From: Nanobdellota archaeon
GTDB lineage: Archaea > Nanobdellota > Nanobdellia > Woesearchaeales > JAGLGH01
Length of the DNA stretch: 9,640 bases
Direction of reading: 5' to 3'
Assembly (NCBI GenBank): GCA_023144115.1
Contig: JAGLGH010000367.1
Location: 1-9,640 of the forward strand
How positions within the stretch are numbered: the first letter of the stretch is position 1; every line of letters begins with the position of its first letter. The notes beneath the pieces were generated by a model. It did not search any database. It saw only the letters and a list, made by a program, of their open reading frames with translations, and was not told where the DNA came from. Both the position numbers and the translations under genes were made by a program. This document shows, one piece after another, positions 1-6,851 of the stretch.

Positions 1-160
1 TTCAACTCTTGCTTTTGCAGCAGACATACAAGAGCCGCAGGTCACAAAATTAGAGATCACATGGATATCAATAATGCTTTTTGTGATGATTCTGGGATTT
101 ATAATCTGGGCATTATTAAAGCTGAAAAAGAAGAAATCCATACACAAAACGCAACATTAA
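1..160 (+). CDS. C-terminal end of a small membrane protein (5' truncated by the window edge)
   Basis: Reading from base 2, 52 codons stay open before a TAA at 158-160. The visible peptide begins STLAFAADIQEPQ, continues with a short polar stretch, then a hydrophobic segment of about 20 residues (WISIMLFVMILGFIIWALL) and a lysine-rich tail (KLKKKKS), so the C-terminus is probably cytoplasmic by the positive-inside rule. The start LAFAAD resembles the end of a signal peptide with a signal-peptidase-I-like A-F-A site, so the mature protein could be a single-span peptide of under 50 residues, but this cannot be decided without the upstream sequence. The stop lies 29 nt before the histidine kinase start, in the same direction. 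No family is recognised. The choice of frame rests on the membrane-segment pattern; another frame (1-180) is also open but reads as an unstructured polar peptide. Confidence 0.6.
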   Translation, partial: STLAFAADIQEPQVTKLEITWISIMLFVMILGFIIWALLKLKKKKSIHKTQH

Positions 161-170
161 AATATATAAA
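161..170 (+). promoter_or_regulatory. TATA-like box for the histidine kinase gene
   Basis: The sequence aatatataaa matches the archaeal TATA-box pattern. Its centre is about 24 nt upstream of the ATG at 190, the distance expected if transcription starts at or beside the start codon. It sits directly after the stop codon of the preceding gene. A GAGGG stretch at 181-185 could act as a ribosome binding site if the gene is instead read through from upstream, so both modes are possible. Confidence 0.5.
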
Positions 171-189
171 GATTTTGTAAGAGGGTATA

Positions 190-2238
190 ATGAGGTTATT
201 GAGCAAATTTAGCAACAGGATTGTGCTGGTATTCTTTATTGCTACACTTATTCCTATAATCCTGATTTCCTTATATGGTCTAAATATTGCTAAGCAGCAA
301 ATGCTGGATAGCCTTAAGCTTGATTTTGAGGAAAACTCTCTTTTCGTGGCAGAAACTGTTGAGACTAGATTAAGCATTGATGAGGAGATTATCAATTACC
401 TTAGTGAGGATACGCATCTTATGGAATATTTTATTGCCAGTGACCTCAATAATAGTGGACTAGCTGATTCTGAGCTTGCTGAATCAAAGCGTGACTTTTT
501 AGAATATGCTCAGTCTCATCCAATGTTTAATCAGATAAGATTTATTGATAAGCAGGGCATGGAAATCATAGCAATCAAAGCCTTAGATCATGAAGCCAGG
601 ATAGCTGAGGATTATGAGCTCCAGGATAAGTCTTATGCTTATTTCTTTAAGGATGCCATAGGATGCGGCAGGTTACATCCTTATGTATCCAAGATGGATC
701 TTGAACGCTTCAATGGAGGGGTAAAGGAGCCTCATGTTCTTACTTTAAGATATTCTTCCTGTGTTTTTGATAATGAGAAGAATCATCGTGGCATGGCTGT
801 ATTGAATTTTAATGCTGGAAAAATATTAGACCTGATTTCTTATAAACAACTATCTTATCATAATCTGAAACCTGGGGCTATAACTATGATTGTTGATCAG
901 GATGGGTATTATATCTATCATCCAAATGAATCAAAACGATTTGGCGGACCCAGTAACCTTAATACAGGATATAATTTAAAAAAAGATTATCCACTTGCTT
1001 CTAAAGAGGTTTTGTCAGGTCAATCAGGATCATTGATAGCAGTTAATAATATTATCGCAGGTTATTATCGATTTAATCCAGGACCTGGCAGCAGTGAATA
1101 TATTCTCATATTAGGTCAGGAATATGATGCTGCTTTGGCTCCAATCGTCCATATTCAAAAAGTCACAATGATTGTGATTGGGCTAATAATCGTATTCTCA
1201 CTTTTTTCTTCAATTATGCTTGCAAGAAAGTTCACTGCTCCTATAAAAGATCTTGTGCTTTGCGCAAATAAGGTAGCAGCAGGAAATCTTAATGTCCAGG
1301 CTGATATCAGGACCAATGATGAAATTCAGGAATTTGCAAATGTATTTAATACTATGATTCTGAATGTCAAAGAAAGGGCGAAAGAGATAATTTCAAAGAC
1401 TCAAGAGCTGGAATCATCAAAGAAAGAGATTCAGGTTTCAAGGGATAAGCTTGAAAAGAATCTGGCGCGCATCCAGACCTCAAGGAAAGCCCTGCTCAAT
1501 ATAATGGAAGATATGGGTGCAGCTAACATCGAACTTAAGTCTCTTGATAAAGCTAAGGATGAATTTCTATCTATTGTCTCGCATGAATTGAAAACTCCTA
1601 TAACTCCGATGAAAACATATATAGATATGCTTATTGATGGTGATTTTGGCAAGCTAACCAGCAAGCAGATGGGCAGTTCGCGAATGATAAAAAGAAATCT
1701 TAATCGGCTTCAAATGCTGATAGACGATCTCCTAGACATAACCCGGCTTGCGACAGGCAGGATTAGATTGATATATGAGAAAGTAAATATATATAAACTG
1801 ATTAATCGTATTGTTCATGATAAGTCCAAAGATCCCAAAGCAAAAAATATAAAAATCTTAGTTGAGAAGGGGCGTATCCCCTTGGTTAATACAGATCCCT
1901 CTCGCATTGAGCAGGTACTCTCTAATCTCCTAGATAATGCAATTAAATTTACTCCTGCTGGGGGGTCTATCACAATAAGCGTAAAATGCAAAGGCAAGAG
2001 TCTTGTTATTACTGTTAAGGATACAGGGATAGGCATAAACAAAAAGAATATCCATCATGTATTTGAGAAATTTTTCCAGGTTGATTCGGGTTTGAGCAGG
2101 AAATACGGGGGCACTGGTCTTGGTCTTGCAATCTGCGAGGGGATAATCAAATTGCTTCATGGAAATATAAATGTAGATAGTGAATTTGGTAAAGGGACAA
2201 CAGTCTCTTTTAGCTTGCCAGTTAAATACAAGAGATAA
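190..2238 (+). CDS. Membrane-bound sensor histidine kinase (Cache-like sensor, HAMP, HisKA, HATPase_c)
   Basis: This 682-residue protein should autophosphorylate on a histidine in response to an external signal and pass the phosphate to a response regulator. Domains in order: a transmembrane helix at about 11-31; an extracytoplasmic sensor at about 35-320, with a dCache-like signature (IVDQDGYYIYHP near 236-247) and two cysteines, 159 and 191, that could form a disulfide; a second helix at 326-345; a HAMP linker at about 346-398; a charged, likely coiled-coil stretch to about 455; HisKA with the H-box SHELKTPITP (His465); and HATPase_c at about 565-679 with the N-box (Asn583), G1 box DTGIGI (611-616), F-box FEKFF (625-629) and G2 box GGTGLGLAI (640-648). 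All catalytic motifs are intact. The receiver protein at 2270 follows by 31 nt and is the obvious partner. The ligand cannot be read from the sequence. Two-component systems are patchy in small archaeal genomes, so acquisition from bacteria is possible but not shown. Confidence 0.95.
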   Translation: MRLLSKFSNRIVLVFFIATLIPIILISLYGLNIAKQQMLDSLKLDFEENSLFVAETVETRLSIDEEIINYLSEDTHLMEYFIASDLNNSGLADSELAESKRDFLEYAQSHPMFNQIRFIDKQGMEIIAIKALDHEARIAEDYELQDKSYAYFFKDAIGCGRLHPYVSKMDLERFNGGVKEPHVLTLRYSSCVFDNEKNHRGMAVLNFNAGKILDLISYKQLSYHNLKPGAITMIVDQDGYYIYHPNESKRFGGPSNLNTGYNLKKDYPLASKEVLSGQSGSLIAVNNIIAGYYRFNPGPGSSEYILILGQEYDAALAPIVHIQKVTMIVIGLIIVFSLFSSIMLARKFTAPIKDLVLCANKVAAGNLNVQADIRTNDEIQEFANVFNTMILNVKERAKEIISKTQELESSKKEIQVSRDKLEKNLARIQTSRKALLNIMEDMGAANIELKSLDKAKDEFLSIVSHELKTPITPMKTYIDMLIDGDFGKLTSKQMGSSRMIKRNLNRLQMLIDDLLDITRLATGRIRLIYEKVNIYKLINRIVHDKSKDPKAKNIKILVEKGRIPLVNTDPSRIEQVLSNLLDNAIKFTPAGGSITISVKCKGKSLVITVKDTGIGINKKNIHHVFEKFFQVDSGLSRKYGGTGLGLAICEGIIKLLHGNINVDSEFGKGTTVSFSLPVKYKR

Positions 2239-2257
2239 GAAAAAATAAGATAAAAAC

Positions 2258-2263
2258 AGGTGG
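2258..2263 (+). promoter_or_regulatory. Shine-Dalgarno site of the response regulator gene
   Basis: AGGTGG lies 6 nt before the ATG at 2270 and matches the archaeal anti-Shine-Dalgarno core. No TATA box is placed at the leaderless distance here. This fits a gene translated from inside a polycistronic mRNA shared with the kinase. Confidence 0.6.
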
Positions 2264-2269
2264 TATAAA

Positions 2270-2632
2270 ATGAAAAAAATATTATATGTTGAAGATGATG
2301 AAGACACCCTTATGGCTGTGAAAGTGCTTTTGGAAACACAGGGATACCAGGTCAGGGGTGCAACAAATGGAAAAGAAGCGCTAAAGCTTATTGCAGAAGA
2401 GGATTTTAACCTGATACTGCTGGACATCATGCTTCCTGACATGAGCGGATGGGATATATTCCAAAAGCTGCACAAGGATACGCCAGAGAAAAAAGTCGCT
2501 TTTCTTAGTGTCATGCCAGTATCAGAAGAGAGAAAAAAAGTTCTGTTGAAAGCAGGCGCTATGGACTATATAATGAAACCTTTTGATAAGGAAGATCTTA
2601 TAAGGAGAATCAATAAGATATGCAAGAAGTAA
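2270..2632 (+). CDS. Single-domain response regulator (CheY-like receiver)
   Basis: This 120-residue protein is one receiver domain with no output domain. The phosphorylation site is complete: the acidic pair Asp9/Asp10 (in VEDDED), the phospho-acceptor Asp52 (in LILLDIMLPDMSG), Ser80 in the switch position (FLSVMP) and Lys103 in the conserved KPF motif. The length is that of an ordinary stand-alone receiver, so nothing is missing. It lies 31 nt after the histidine kinase on the same strand with its own Shine-Dalgarno site, so it is most likely co-transcribed and phosphorylated by that kinase. With no DNA-binding domain, it must act by protein-protein contact or as a phosphorelay intermediate; the target is not visible in this window. 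Confidence 0.93.
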   Translation: MKKILYVEDDEDTLMAVKVLLETQGYQVRGATNGKEALKLIAEEDFNLILLDIMLPDMSGWDIFQKLHKDTPEKKVAFLSVMPVSEERKKVLLKAGAMDYIMKPFDKEDLIRRINKICKK

Positions 2633-2633
2633 T

Positions 2634-2653
2634 TTAGAAAGCTGGCTTTCTAA
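2634..2653 (+). terminator. Perfect inverted repeat after the two-component genes, possible terminator
   Basis: A 9-bp perfect inverted repeat (TTAGAAAGC, 2-nt centre TG, GCTTTCTAA) starts 2 nt after the response regulator stop. As RNA it would form a stem of about 8 bp with a four-base loop. No clean run of T follows (TAATTTACTT), so a termination role is only a guess; it might instead stabilise or process the 3' end of the mRNA. Confidence 0.35.
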
Positions 2654-2691
2654 TTTACTTATTGAGGAGTTTTGTGGAACTTTCAGTTAGA

Positions 2692-2701
2692 TTTAAATAT
2701 A
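2692..2701 (+). promoter_or_regulatory. TATA box of the EamA transporter gene
   Basis: TTTAAATATA is centred about 25 nt upstream of the ATG at 2722, the spacing expected for a leaderless archaeal transcript. No Shine-Dalgarno-like sequence sits in front of the ATG, which supports this start and leaderless translation. Confidence 0.65.
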
Positions 2702-2721
2702 AATGAACCTTAGCTATTTCT

Positions 2722-3588
2722 ATGTCATTATATTTAGGTATCATCTTAGGCATTACAGCCATGTTTGCTTTTGGAATAAGCAAGATATACCTCAAAAAGC
2801 TAGTTCAGTCTGCTGGAGAATTTTCTATAATCTATGTAAATTCTCTGATGGTGGTGCTGCTTTTTTTAGCAGGCATTTTTACAGTAAGATTAAGCATTCC
2901 TTCATTTAAGCTTTTACTGCTCATTGTTGCTCTCGGATTTATCGGCGCTTTTGCGCTTCTTGTGTTTATGAGAGCACTGAAGCTGGGGCATGTTGCTATT
3001 GTTGTTCCTGTCAGTTCAGTATTTGGAGTGATTATTATAGCATTTGCTGTCCTGATCCTGAAAGAATCTCTTTCCCCTTCTATGATTGTAGGCATTGCTC
3101 TTATCATCCTTGGCACTGTACTTATATCTTTCAAATATTCTGATTTGAGAAATATTACAGGGGCTATGATTTGGTCAGCAGGAACAGGTCTTGCCCTTGT
3201 TACAGCATTTGGCTGGGGGATATACTATTTTTTCATACGCTTTGTTGCAGTTGAGATAGGACCTATAGTGGCTGCATTTTATGTAGAACTATCAGTTGTC
3301 ATCTTTCTTTACATTTTCCTGTTGTTCAACATGGATAAGCTGCAAAAGCCAGGACGCAGTGATTATAAATATATATTTATCAATGCTTTTCTTGTCGTAG
3401 TAGCGTCTATTGCATATTACACAGGCATAACAGTATCCAAAATAGCTGTTGTAGCAGCCATAACCTCAGCAGCCCCCCTTGTATCATCCTTGCTGGCTAT
3501 CTATGTGCTTAAAGAGAAGATTGAGCTGAACCAAAAGTTTGCGACTCTTATGATTGTTGCTGGTGTGATTGTGCTTGCTGTTCTGTAA
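2722..3588 (+). CDS. EamA/DMT-superfamily membrane transporter
   Basis: The 288-residue protein is almost entirely hydrophobic, with about ten predicted helices (roughly 3-21, 32-54, 62-84, 91-112, 118-136, 150-172, 179-202, 215-236, 242-262 and 270-288). It shows the two-fold EamA repeat: each half ends with a loop bearing a Lys-Glu pair (LILKESLS near 113, YVLKEKIE near 262) followed by a helix with VGIALIILG or TLMIVAGVI. Proteins of the drug/metabolite transporter superfamily export or exchange small metabolites such as amino acids or nucleosides; the substrate cannot be read from sequence. Length and topology are normal for the family. It has its own TATA box and is probably monocistronic, although it lies in the same direction as its neighbours. 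Confidence 0.9.
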   Translation: MSLYLGIILGITAMFAFGISKIYLKKLVQSAGEFSIIYVNSLMVVLLFLAGIFTVRLSIPSFKLLLLIVALGFIGAFALLVFMRALKLGHVAIVVPVSSVFGVIIIAFAVLILKESLSPSMIVGIALIILGTVLISFKYSDLRNITGAMIWSAGTGLALVTAFGWGIYYFFIRFVAVEIGPIVAAFYVELSVVIFLYIFLLFNMDKLQKPGRSDYKYIFINAFLVVVASIAYYTGITVSKIAVVAAITSAAPLVSSLLAIYVLKEKIELNQKFATLMIVAGVIVLAVL

Positions 3589-3608
3589 AAATAGAAAAAA
3601 TAGATACA

Positions 3609-3619
3609 AATATATATAA
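3609..3619 (+). promoter_or_regulatory. TATA box of the surface-protein operon
   Basis: An AATATATATAA stretch is centred about 26 nt before the ATG at 3640, again the leaderless spacing. It is the only promoter-like signal found for the two genes at 3640-6762. Confidence 0.6.
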
Positions 3620-3625
3620 GTTAAC

Positions 3626-3638
3626 CCTCTTATAGAGG
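3626..3638 (+). promoter_or_regulatory. Small palindrome between TATA box and start codon
   Basis: CCTCT-TAT-AGAGG is a perfect 5-bp inverted repeat ending one base before the ATG at 3640, in the region where transcription should begin. It could be an operator for a dimeric regulator. Alternatively, its right arm (AGAGG, next to the ATG) may be a poorly spaced ribosome-binding-like sequence. It is short enough to be chance. Confidence 0.3.
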
Positions 3639-3639
3639 T

Positions 3640-4947
3640 ATGAACACTAAAGGCCAGTTGACTATTTTTATCATAATAGGCATTATTCTTATTATTGCAG
3701 CTGGCATGATGTTTTATATCTCTTACAGCGAAAAAACAGTGCCTGATAAAGAATTTATTCCTTCAAGCATAGCCCCAGTTCAATCTTTTATAGAATCATG
3801 CAGCTCTCATGTTTTAATGGAAGGCATCAGGTTTTTAAGATATCGCGGTGGATATTATAATCTGCCTGAAGATTCTACTTTCTTTTCATTAAATGCAGTT
3901 CCTTATTATTATCATTTTAATAAAGGAGACATCTCGCCTTCATTAGAGGATATTGAGAATGAATTATCTGCATACATAGAAGACAATTTTGAATACTGCC
4001 TTAAAGGATTAGTAATGTTTACTGAAAACGGATTTAATATTAAAACAGGAAAATTAAGAGCAGAAGTTGATTTAAACCCTCTTGATGTTATTGCATATAT
4101 CCATTTGCCTGTTGAAATTGCATTTGGCGAATCAGTAGTTAGATTAGAATCATTTAAAGCCAATGAAGATACTGATTTTTATAAGTATTGGACTATTGCA
4201 AAAAATTTAACTGATGAGATAAAATTAAACCCAGGTTTTGTTCCAGTCACTTCCTTGATTGATATTGGAATAGAACATGATATATTTTTTGATATCAGTT
4301 ACTCCGGAGATAGCATAATCTTTTTTGAGAGGAATAAAGAAGGTGATTCATTTTTTTTATTTGCAGCCAGATACAATTGGAGTGAAATAAAAGACTCTCA
4401 GGATTTCATAAATGATATAGATGAAAAACCAGTAGAGATAGAGACAATTGGCGAGATCAATGTTTCACCTGGTGAGTATATCTTTTATCAGGTCAGGGCA
4501 AGGGGAAGCAATCTTAAGTATTCAGTTAATAATCCAATAATCAATATAGATGATAATATAGGTTTGATTGAGATTGAGCCTGATATAAGTCAGATTGGGC
4601 ATTATCCTATACTCCTAACAGTATTGGATGACATGGGCAATGAGGCATACGAATTATTCATGCTTAATATAGGTTTAGAATATCCTGGTCCTGTCATTGA
4701 TTATATAGGAGATAAATATGTTATTGTGGGTGAGAATCTCTCTTTTTTTGTCAATGCAAGTTCTTCATCTGGTTCTCCTTTATTCTTTTTTACAGAAGGT
4801 CTTCTTGATGGCCATATAGATATTTCGTCAGGTCTTGTGAATTTCACCCCTCAGGCAAGCGATGAAGGGGATTATATTATTGAAATAAAAGTAATTGATA
4901 CAAATTTAAATTTTGCAACTACAGAGTTTTTTTTATCTATCAGTTAA
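3640..4947 (+). CDS. Surface protein with class III (pilin-like) leader and two C-terminal Ig-like domains
   Basis: This 435-residue protein starts MNTKGQLTIF, followed by a hydrophobic segment (about 8-29). K-G-Q ahead of the hydrophobic stretch resembles archaeal class III signal peptides, which a prepilin peptidase cuts between Gly5 and Gln6. The usual glutamate at mature position 5 is absent, so simple N-terminal anchoring is also possible. Residues 45-260 form a domain seen by pattern in DPANN proteins with this leader: a FIESC motif (Cys54), a GGYY motif near 70-73 and a second cysteine (Cys120); its function is not known to me. Residues of about 265-345 and 350-435 look like Ig/cadherin-type beta-sandwiches; the second carries the SGLVNFTPQASDEGDY signature of putative-Ig (He_PIG/CADG-like) repeats, which usually mediate adhesion or act as spacers outside the cell. 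The next gene starts 3 nt after the stop, so the two are surely one operon and may act together at the surface. Confidence 0.75.
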   Translation: MNTKGQLTIFIIIGIILIIAAGMMFYISYSEKTVPDKEFIPSSIAPVQSFIESCSSHVLMEGIRFLRYRGGYYNLPEDSTFFSLNAVPYYYHFNKGDISPSLEDIENELSAYIEDNFEYCLKGLVMFTENGFNIKTGKLRAEVDLNPLDVIAYIHLPVEIAFGESVVRLESFKANEDTDFYKYWTIAKNLTDEIKLNPGFVPVTSLIDIGIEHDIFFDISYSGDSIIFFERNKEGDSFFLFAARYNWSEIKDSQDFINDIDEKPVEIETIGEINVSPGEYIFYQVRARGSNLKYSVNNPIINIDDNIGLIEIEPDISQIGHYPILLTVLDDMGNEAYELFMLNIGLEYPGPVIDYIGDKYVIVGENLSFFVNASSSSGSPLFFFTEGLLDGHIDISSGLVNFTPQASDEGDYIIEIKVIDTNLNFATTEFFLSIS

Positions 4948-4950
4948 GTA

Positions 4951-6762
4951 ATGGGAAATAGCATGAAAAAGATAACCAACAGTTTATTTAATCATAAATC
5001 CTTTAATATAATTGGATTATTTTTCATTATATTAGCTGCATCTTTCATCTTTTTTTCAAAGATTGCTGAAGCTCCTGCCTGCACTGATGAGAATCCACAT
5101 TGCCATGACGGTTATGATGACAAAGGGTTAGACGAACAAGGATTTGACAGGCAGGGATTTAATCCTGAAACTGGTGATGTAAAAAGTATGAACGGAAAGC
5201 CTGGCAGGGTTCCTGCTTCTTATAATGATGATTTTAAATGCGCTGACATTTGCAGTGTAGAAGGCATGCCTGGCACATTTAGCGGTTCTGGAAGTAAAGA
5301 TGGCAATAAGGTTATTATCAAAGATGGAACATATACTTCTTCTTCAGGAGCAACTGCAAGCGGTTCTTTTTCTGTAGAAGAGAACAGTATGAATATTATT
5401 AAAGGGTCTATAAATATAGAAGGTTCGATTGTTTCAGTGGAGAATGCTAATGGTATTATAATCAGCGGAAACCGATTGACAGGCATAAGTGGTGAGAGTT
5501 GTTTAATAAACGGCAGGACTTACAGCCCTAATAAGCCTTTTGAGATAATCCTTGGAGAAGAAAACGAGCCTGATACTGTCATTCTTCCAGAAGGGGGTAT
5601 TGTCCAAAATGTGGATGGTCAGGTTTATGACAAATCTTTGATTGTTAAGACAAATAGAAAGCAAATTGTTTTGCTGCCTGACAAAAGCAAGCTTACATCC
5701 GGGCAGATAATTATGCATCCTGATGGGCATTATACAATTTCACCTAAATCATTATTTGAGACTCCTTCTGGAGTCACATTGAGAACTTCATATTCTTCAA
5801 CTGAATTCTATAATGATAATCTTGATCATAGCGGAGATTTTATACAGGAAATCAAAGAAGAGAAAAAGTTGATTGTGAGATCAGCAAATACAAATATAAT
5901 GGCAGGGCATTTGGATAAGGATACAGGAATGATGGTTTGGGGCCATGATTATGATACAATCAATTTGGCAGGACCTGAAGATCTTTTTGCAAAATATTCT
6001 ATATATAGCATACAAGGCAATATACTCTATGATAATGGGCGATTAGCTTATCAGGAAGCAGGAGCTTTTGAGGGCTTAGGATTTTCAAGATATGAGGTGC
6101 AGAAAGAAGGTGAAGTCTATTATTATTTTGAATTTGATGAAACAAAGGCCAGGTTCAGTGCAGGGATTGGTGACAAAGAGGTTGTTTCAGGTGGTGGATA
6201 CAATGAAGTTACTCTTGCTTCACTTTTCGGCATGACCCTAGAAAAATCTCAGACACTTGAAGAAAAAGCTGAGCAATTGGCATTAGAGGCTCATGGAAGC
6301 GAATTAAAATATAGGCTAAGATATCCTTTTGGTCTGGAGAATCACAAAGATGAGGCGATAACGATTGAAGAATTTACCAATAATCTGGGAGATTATACAA
6401 CTTTCAATCCCTGGAATGCATATGACTATGCTAATCCTGACAAAACAGAAGATCAAAGATATATTCAGCATCCCACAAAGCCGGAAATAGTAATTGATAT
6501 GCAGCATTTTATTAAGATAGGATCAATATCAGTCATATCAGATACTGTAGGAGATGCTGTTGAATGGCAGCAGGGTTTTGGCGAAGATACAAGCGCAGAA
6601 TCCATTTTTGATTCAAGTTCAGGAAAATCATATTATACTGCTGCTGATCCCCAGGATTATTATTCTAATAGATTAGGTGCTGCATTCTTTAGATGCTGTT
6701 ATAATCCTTTCAAGCCAATGGGCTCTCAAATCTCAGATTTTCTTAAGAAACAACATACCTGA
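4951..6762 (+). CDS. Exported or membrane-anchored protein of unknown function with pentapeptide repeat and enzyme-like C-terminus
   Basis: The 603-residue product is not recognised as a whole. It has a hydrophobic N-terminal segment (about 19-36) ending near AEAPAC, so it is exported or anchored by one helix. Residues 55-76 carry a pentapeptide repeat of the form [Y/L/F]-[D/N]-x-x-G, in four near-perfect units. Cysteines cluster at 44, 51, 97, 101 and 184, with a Cys-Cys pair at 582-583, suggesting disulfides. Residues 105-280 are rich in Gly, Ser, Ile and Asn with alternating hydrophobic residues, which suggests a beta-solenoid or beta-sandwich. The C-terminal 100 residues hold a block with IDMQHF (515-520) and DPQDYYSNRLGAAFF (566-580) that looks like a conserved domain. 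The gene is the second of an operon with the Ig-domain surface protein. ATGs at 4951 and 4963 are both possible; neither has a good Shine-Dalgarno site, which suggests translational coupling to the upstream gene. Confidence 0.75.
   Translation: MGNSMKKITNSLFNHKSFNIIGLFFIILAASFIFFSKIAEAPACTDENPHCHDGYDDKGLDEQGFDRQGFNPETGDVKSMNGKPGRVPASYNDDFKCADICSVEGMPGTFSGSGSKDGNKVIIKDGTYTSSSGATASGSFSVEENSMNIIKGSINIEGSIVSVENANGIIISGNRLTGISGESCLINGRTYSPNKPFEIILGEENEPDTVILPEGGIVQNVDGQVYDKSLIVKTNRKQIVLLPDKSKLTSGQIIMHPDGHYTISPKSLFETPSGVTLRTSYSSTEFYNDNLDHSGDFIQEIKEEKKLIVRSANTNIMAGHLDKDTGMMVWGHDYDTINLAGPEDLFAKYSIYSIQGNILYDNGRLAYQEAGAFEGLGFSRYEVQKEGEVYYYFEFDETKARFSAGIGDKEVVSGGGYNEVTLASLFGMTLEKSQTLEEKAEQLALEAHGSELKYRLRYPFGLENHKDEAITIEEFTNNLGDYTTFNPWNAYDYANPDKTEDQRYIQHPTKPEIVIDMQHFIKIGSISVISDTVGDAVEWQQGFGEDTSAESIFDSSSGKSYYTAADPQDYYSNRLGAAFFRCCYNPFKPMGSQISDFLKKQHT
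5113..5178 (+). repeat. Pentapeptide repeat region inside the 603-residue surface protein
   Basis: Four consecutive units YDDKG, LDEQG, FDRQG and FN(PET)G follow a five-residue period (aromatic or Leu, Asp/Asn, two variable polar residues, Gly), the last unit extended by one residue. Acidic/Gly pentads of this type resemble short, possibly calcium-binding repeats found in extracellular and phage-tail proteins. The repeat lies just outside the membrane segment and may be a spacer. Confidence 0.6.
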
Positions 6763-6819
6763 TAATTATTTCATACCATCCCTATAATTTACTATTGGTC
6801 AGTGATTAATTTAGGAACA

Positions 6820-6828
6820 TTTATAAAG
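6820..6828 (+). promoter_or_regulatory. TATA box of the metallophosphoesterase gene
   Basis: TTTATAAAG is centred about 28 nt before the ATG at 6852, matching the other leaderless promoters here. A second AT-rich TATAAATA directly abuts the ATG but is too close to direct initiation at it. Confidence 0.6.
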
Positions 6829-6851
6829 GGTAAGTTATTCTTATTATAAAT

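Noticed and set aside
99..395. Minus-strand open frame of 98 codons
   Set aside because: It is antisense to the kinase start and the upstream gene end. Its hydrophobic look comes from the complement of membrane-helix codons.
1930..2514. Open frame of 194 codons on the minus strand
   Set aside because: It lies antisense to the kinase ATP-binding domain and the response regulator, both of which have intact family motifs. Its translation has no coherent domain.
2703..2909. Plus-strand open frame starting just after the TATA box at 2692
   Set aside because: It overlaps the transporter in another frame and its ATG is only about 6 nt from the TATA centre, too close for initiation. The transporter frame at 2722 has clear family features.
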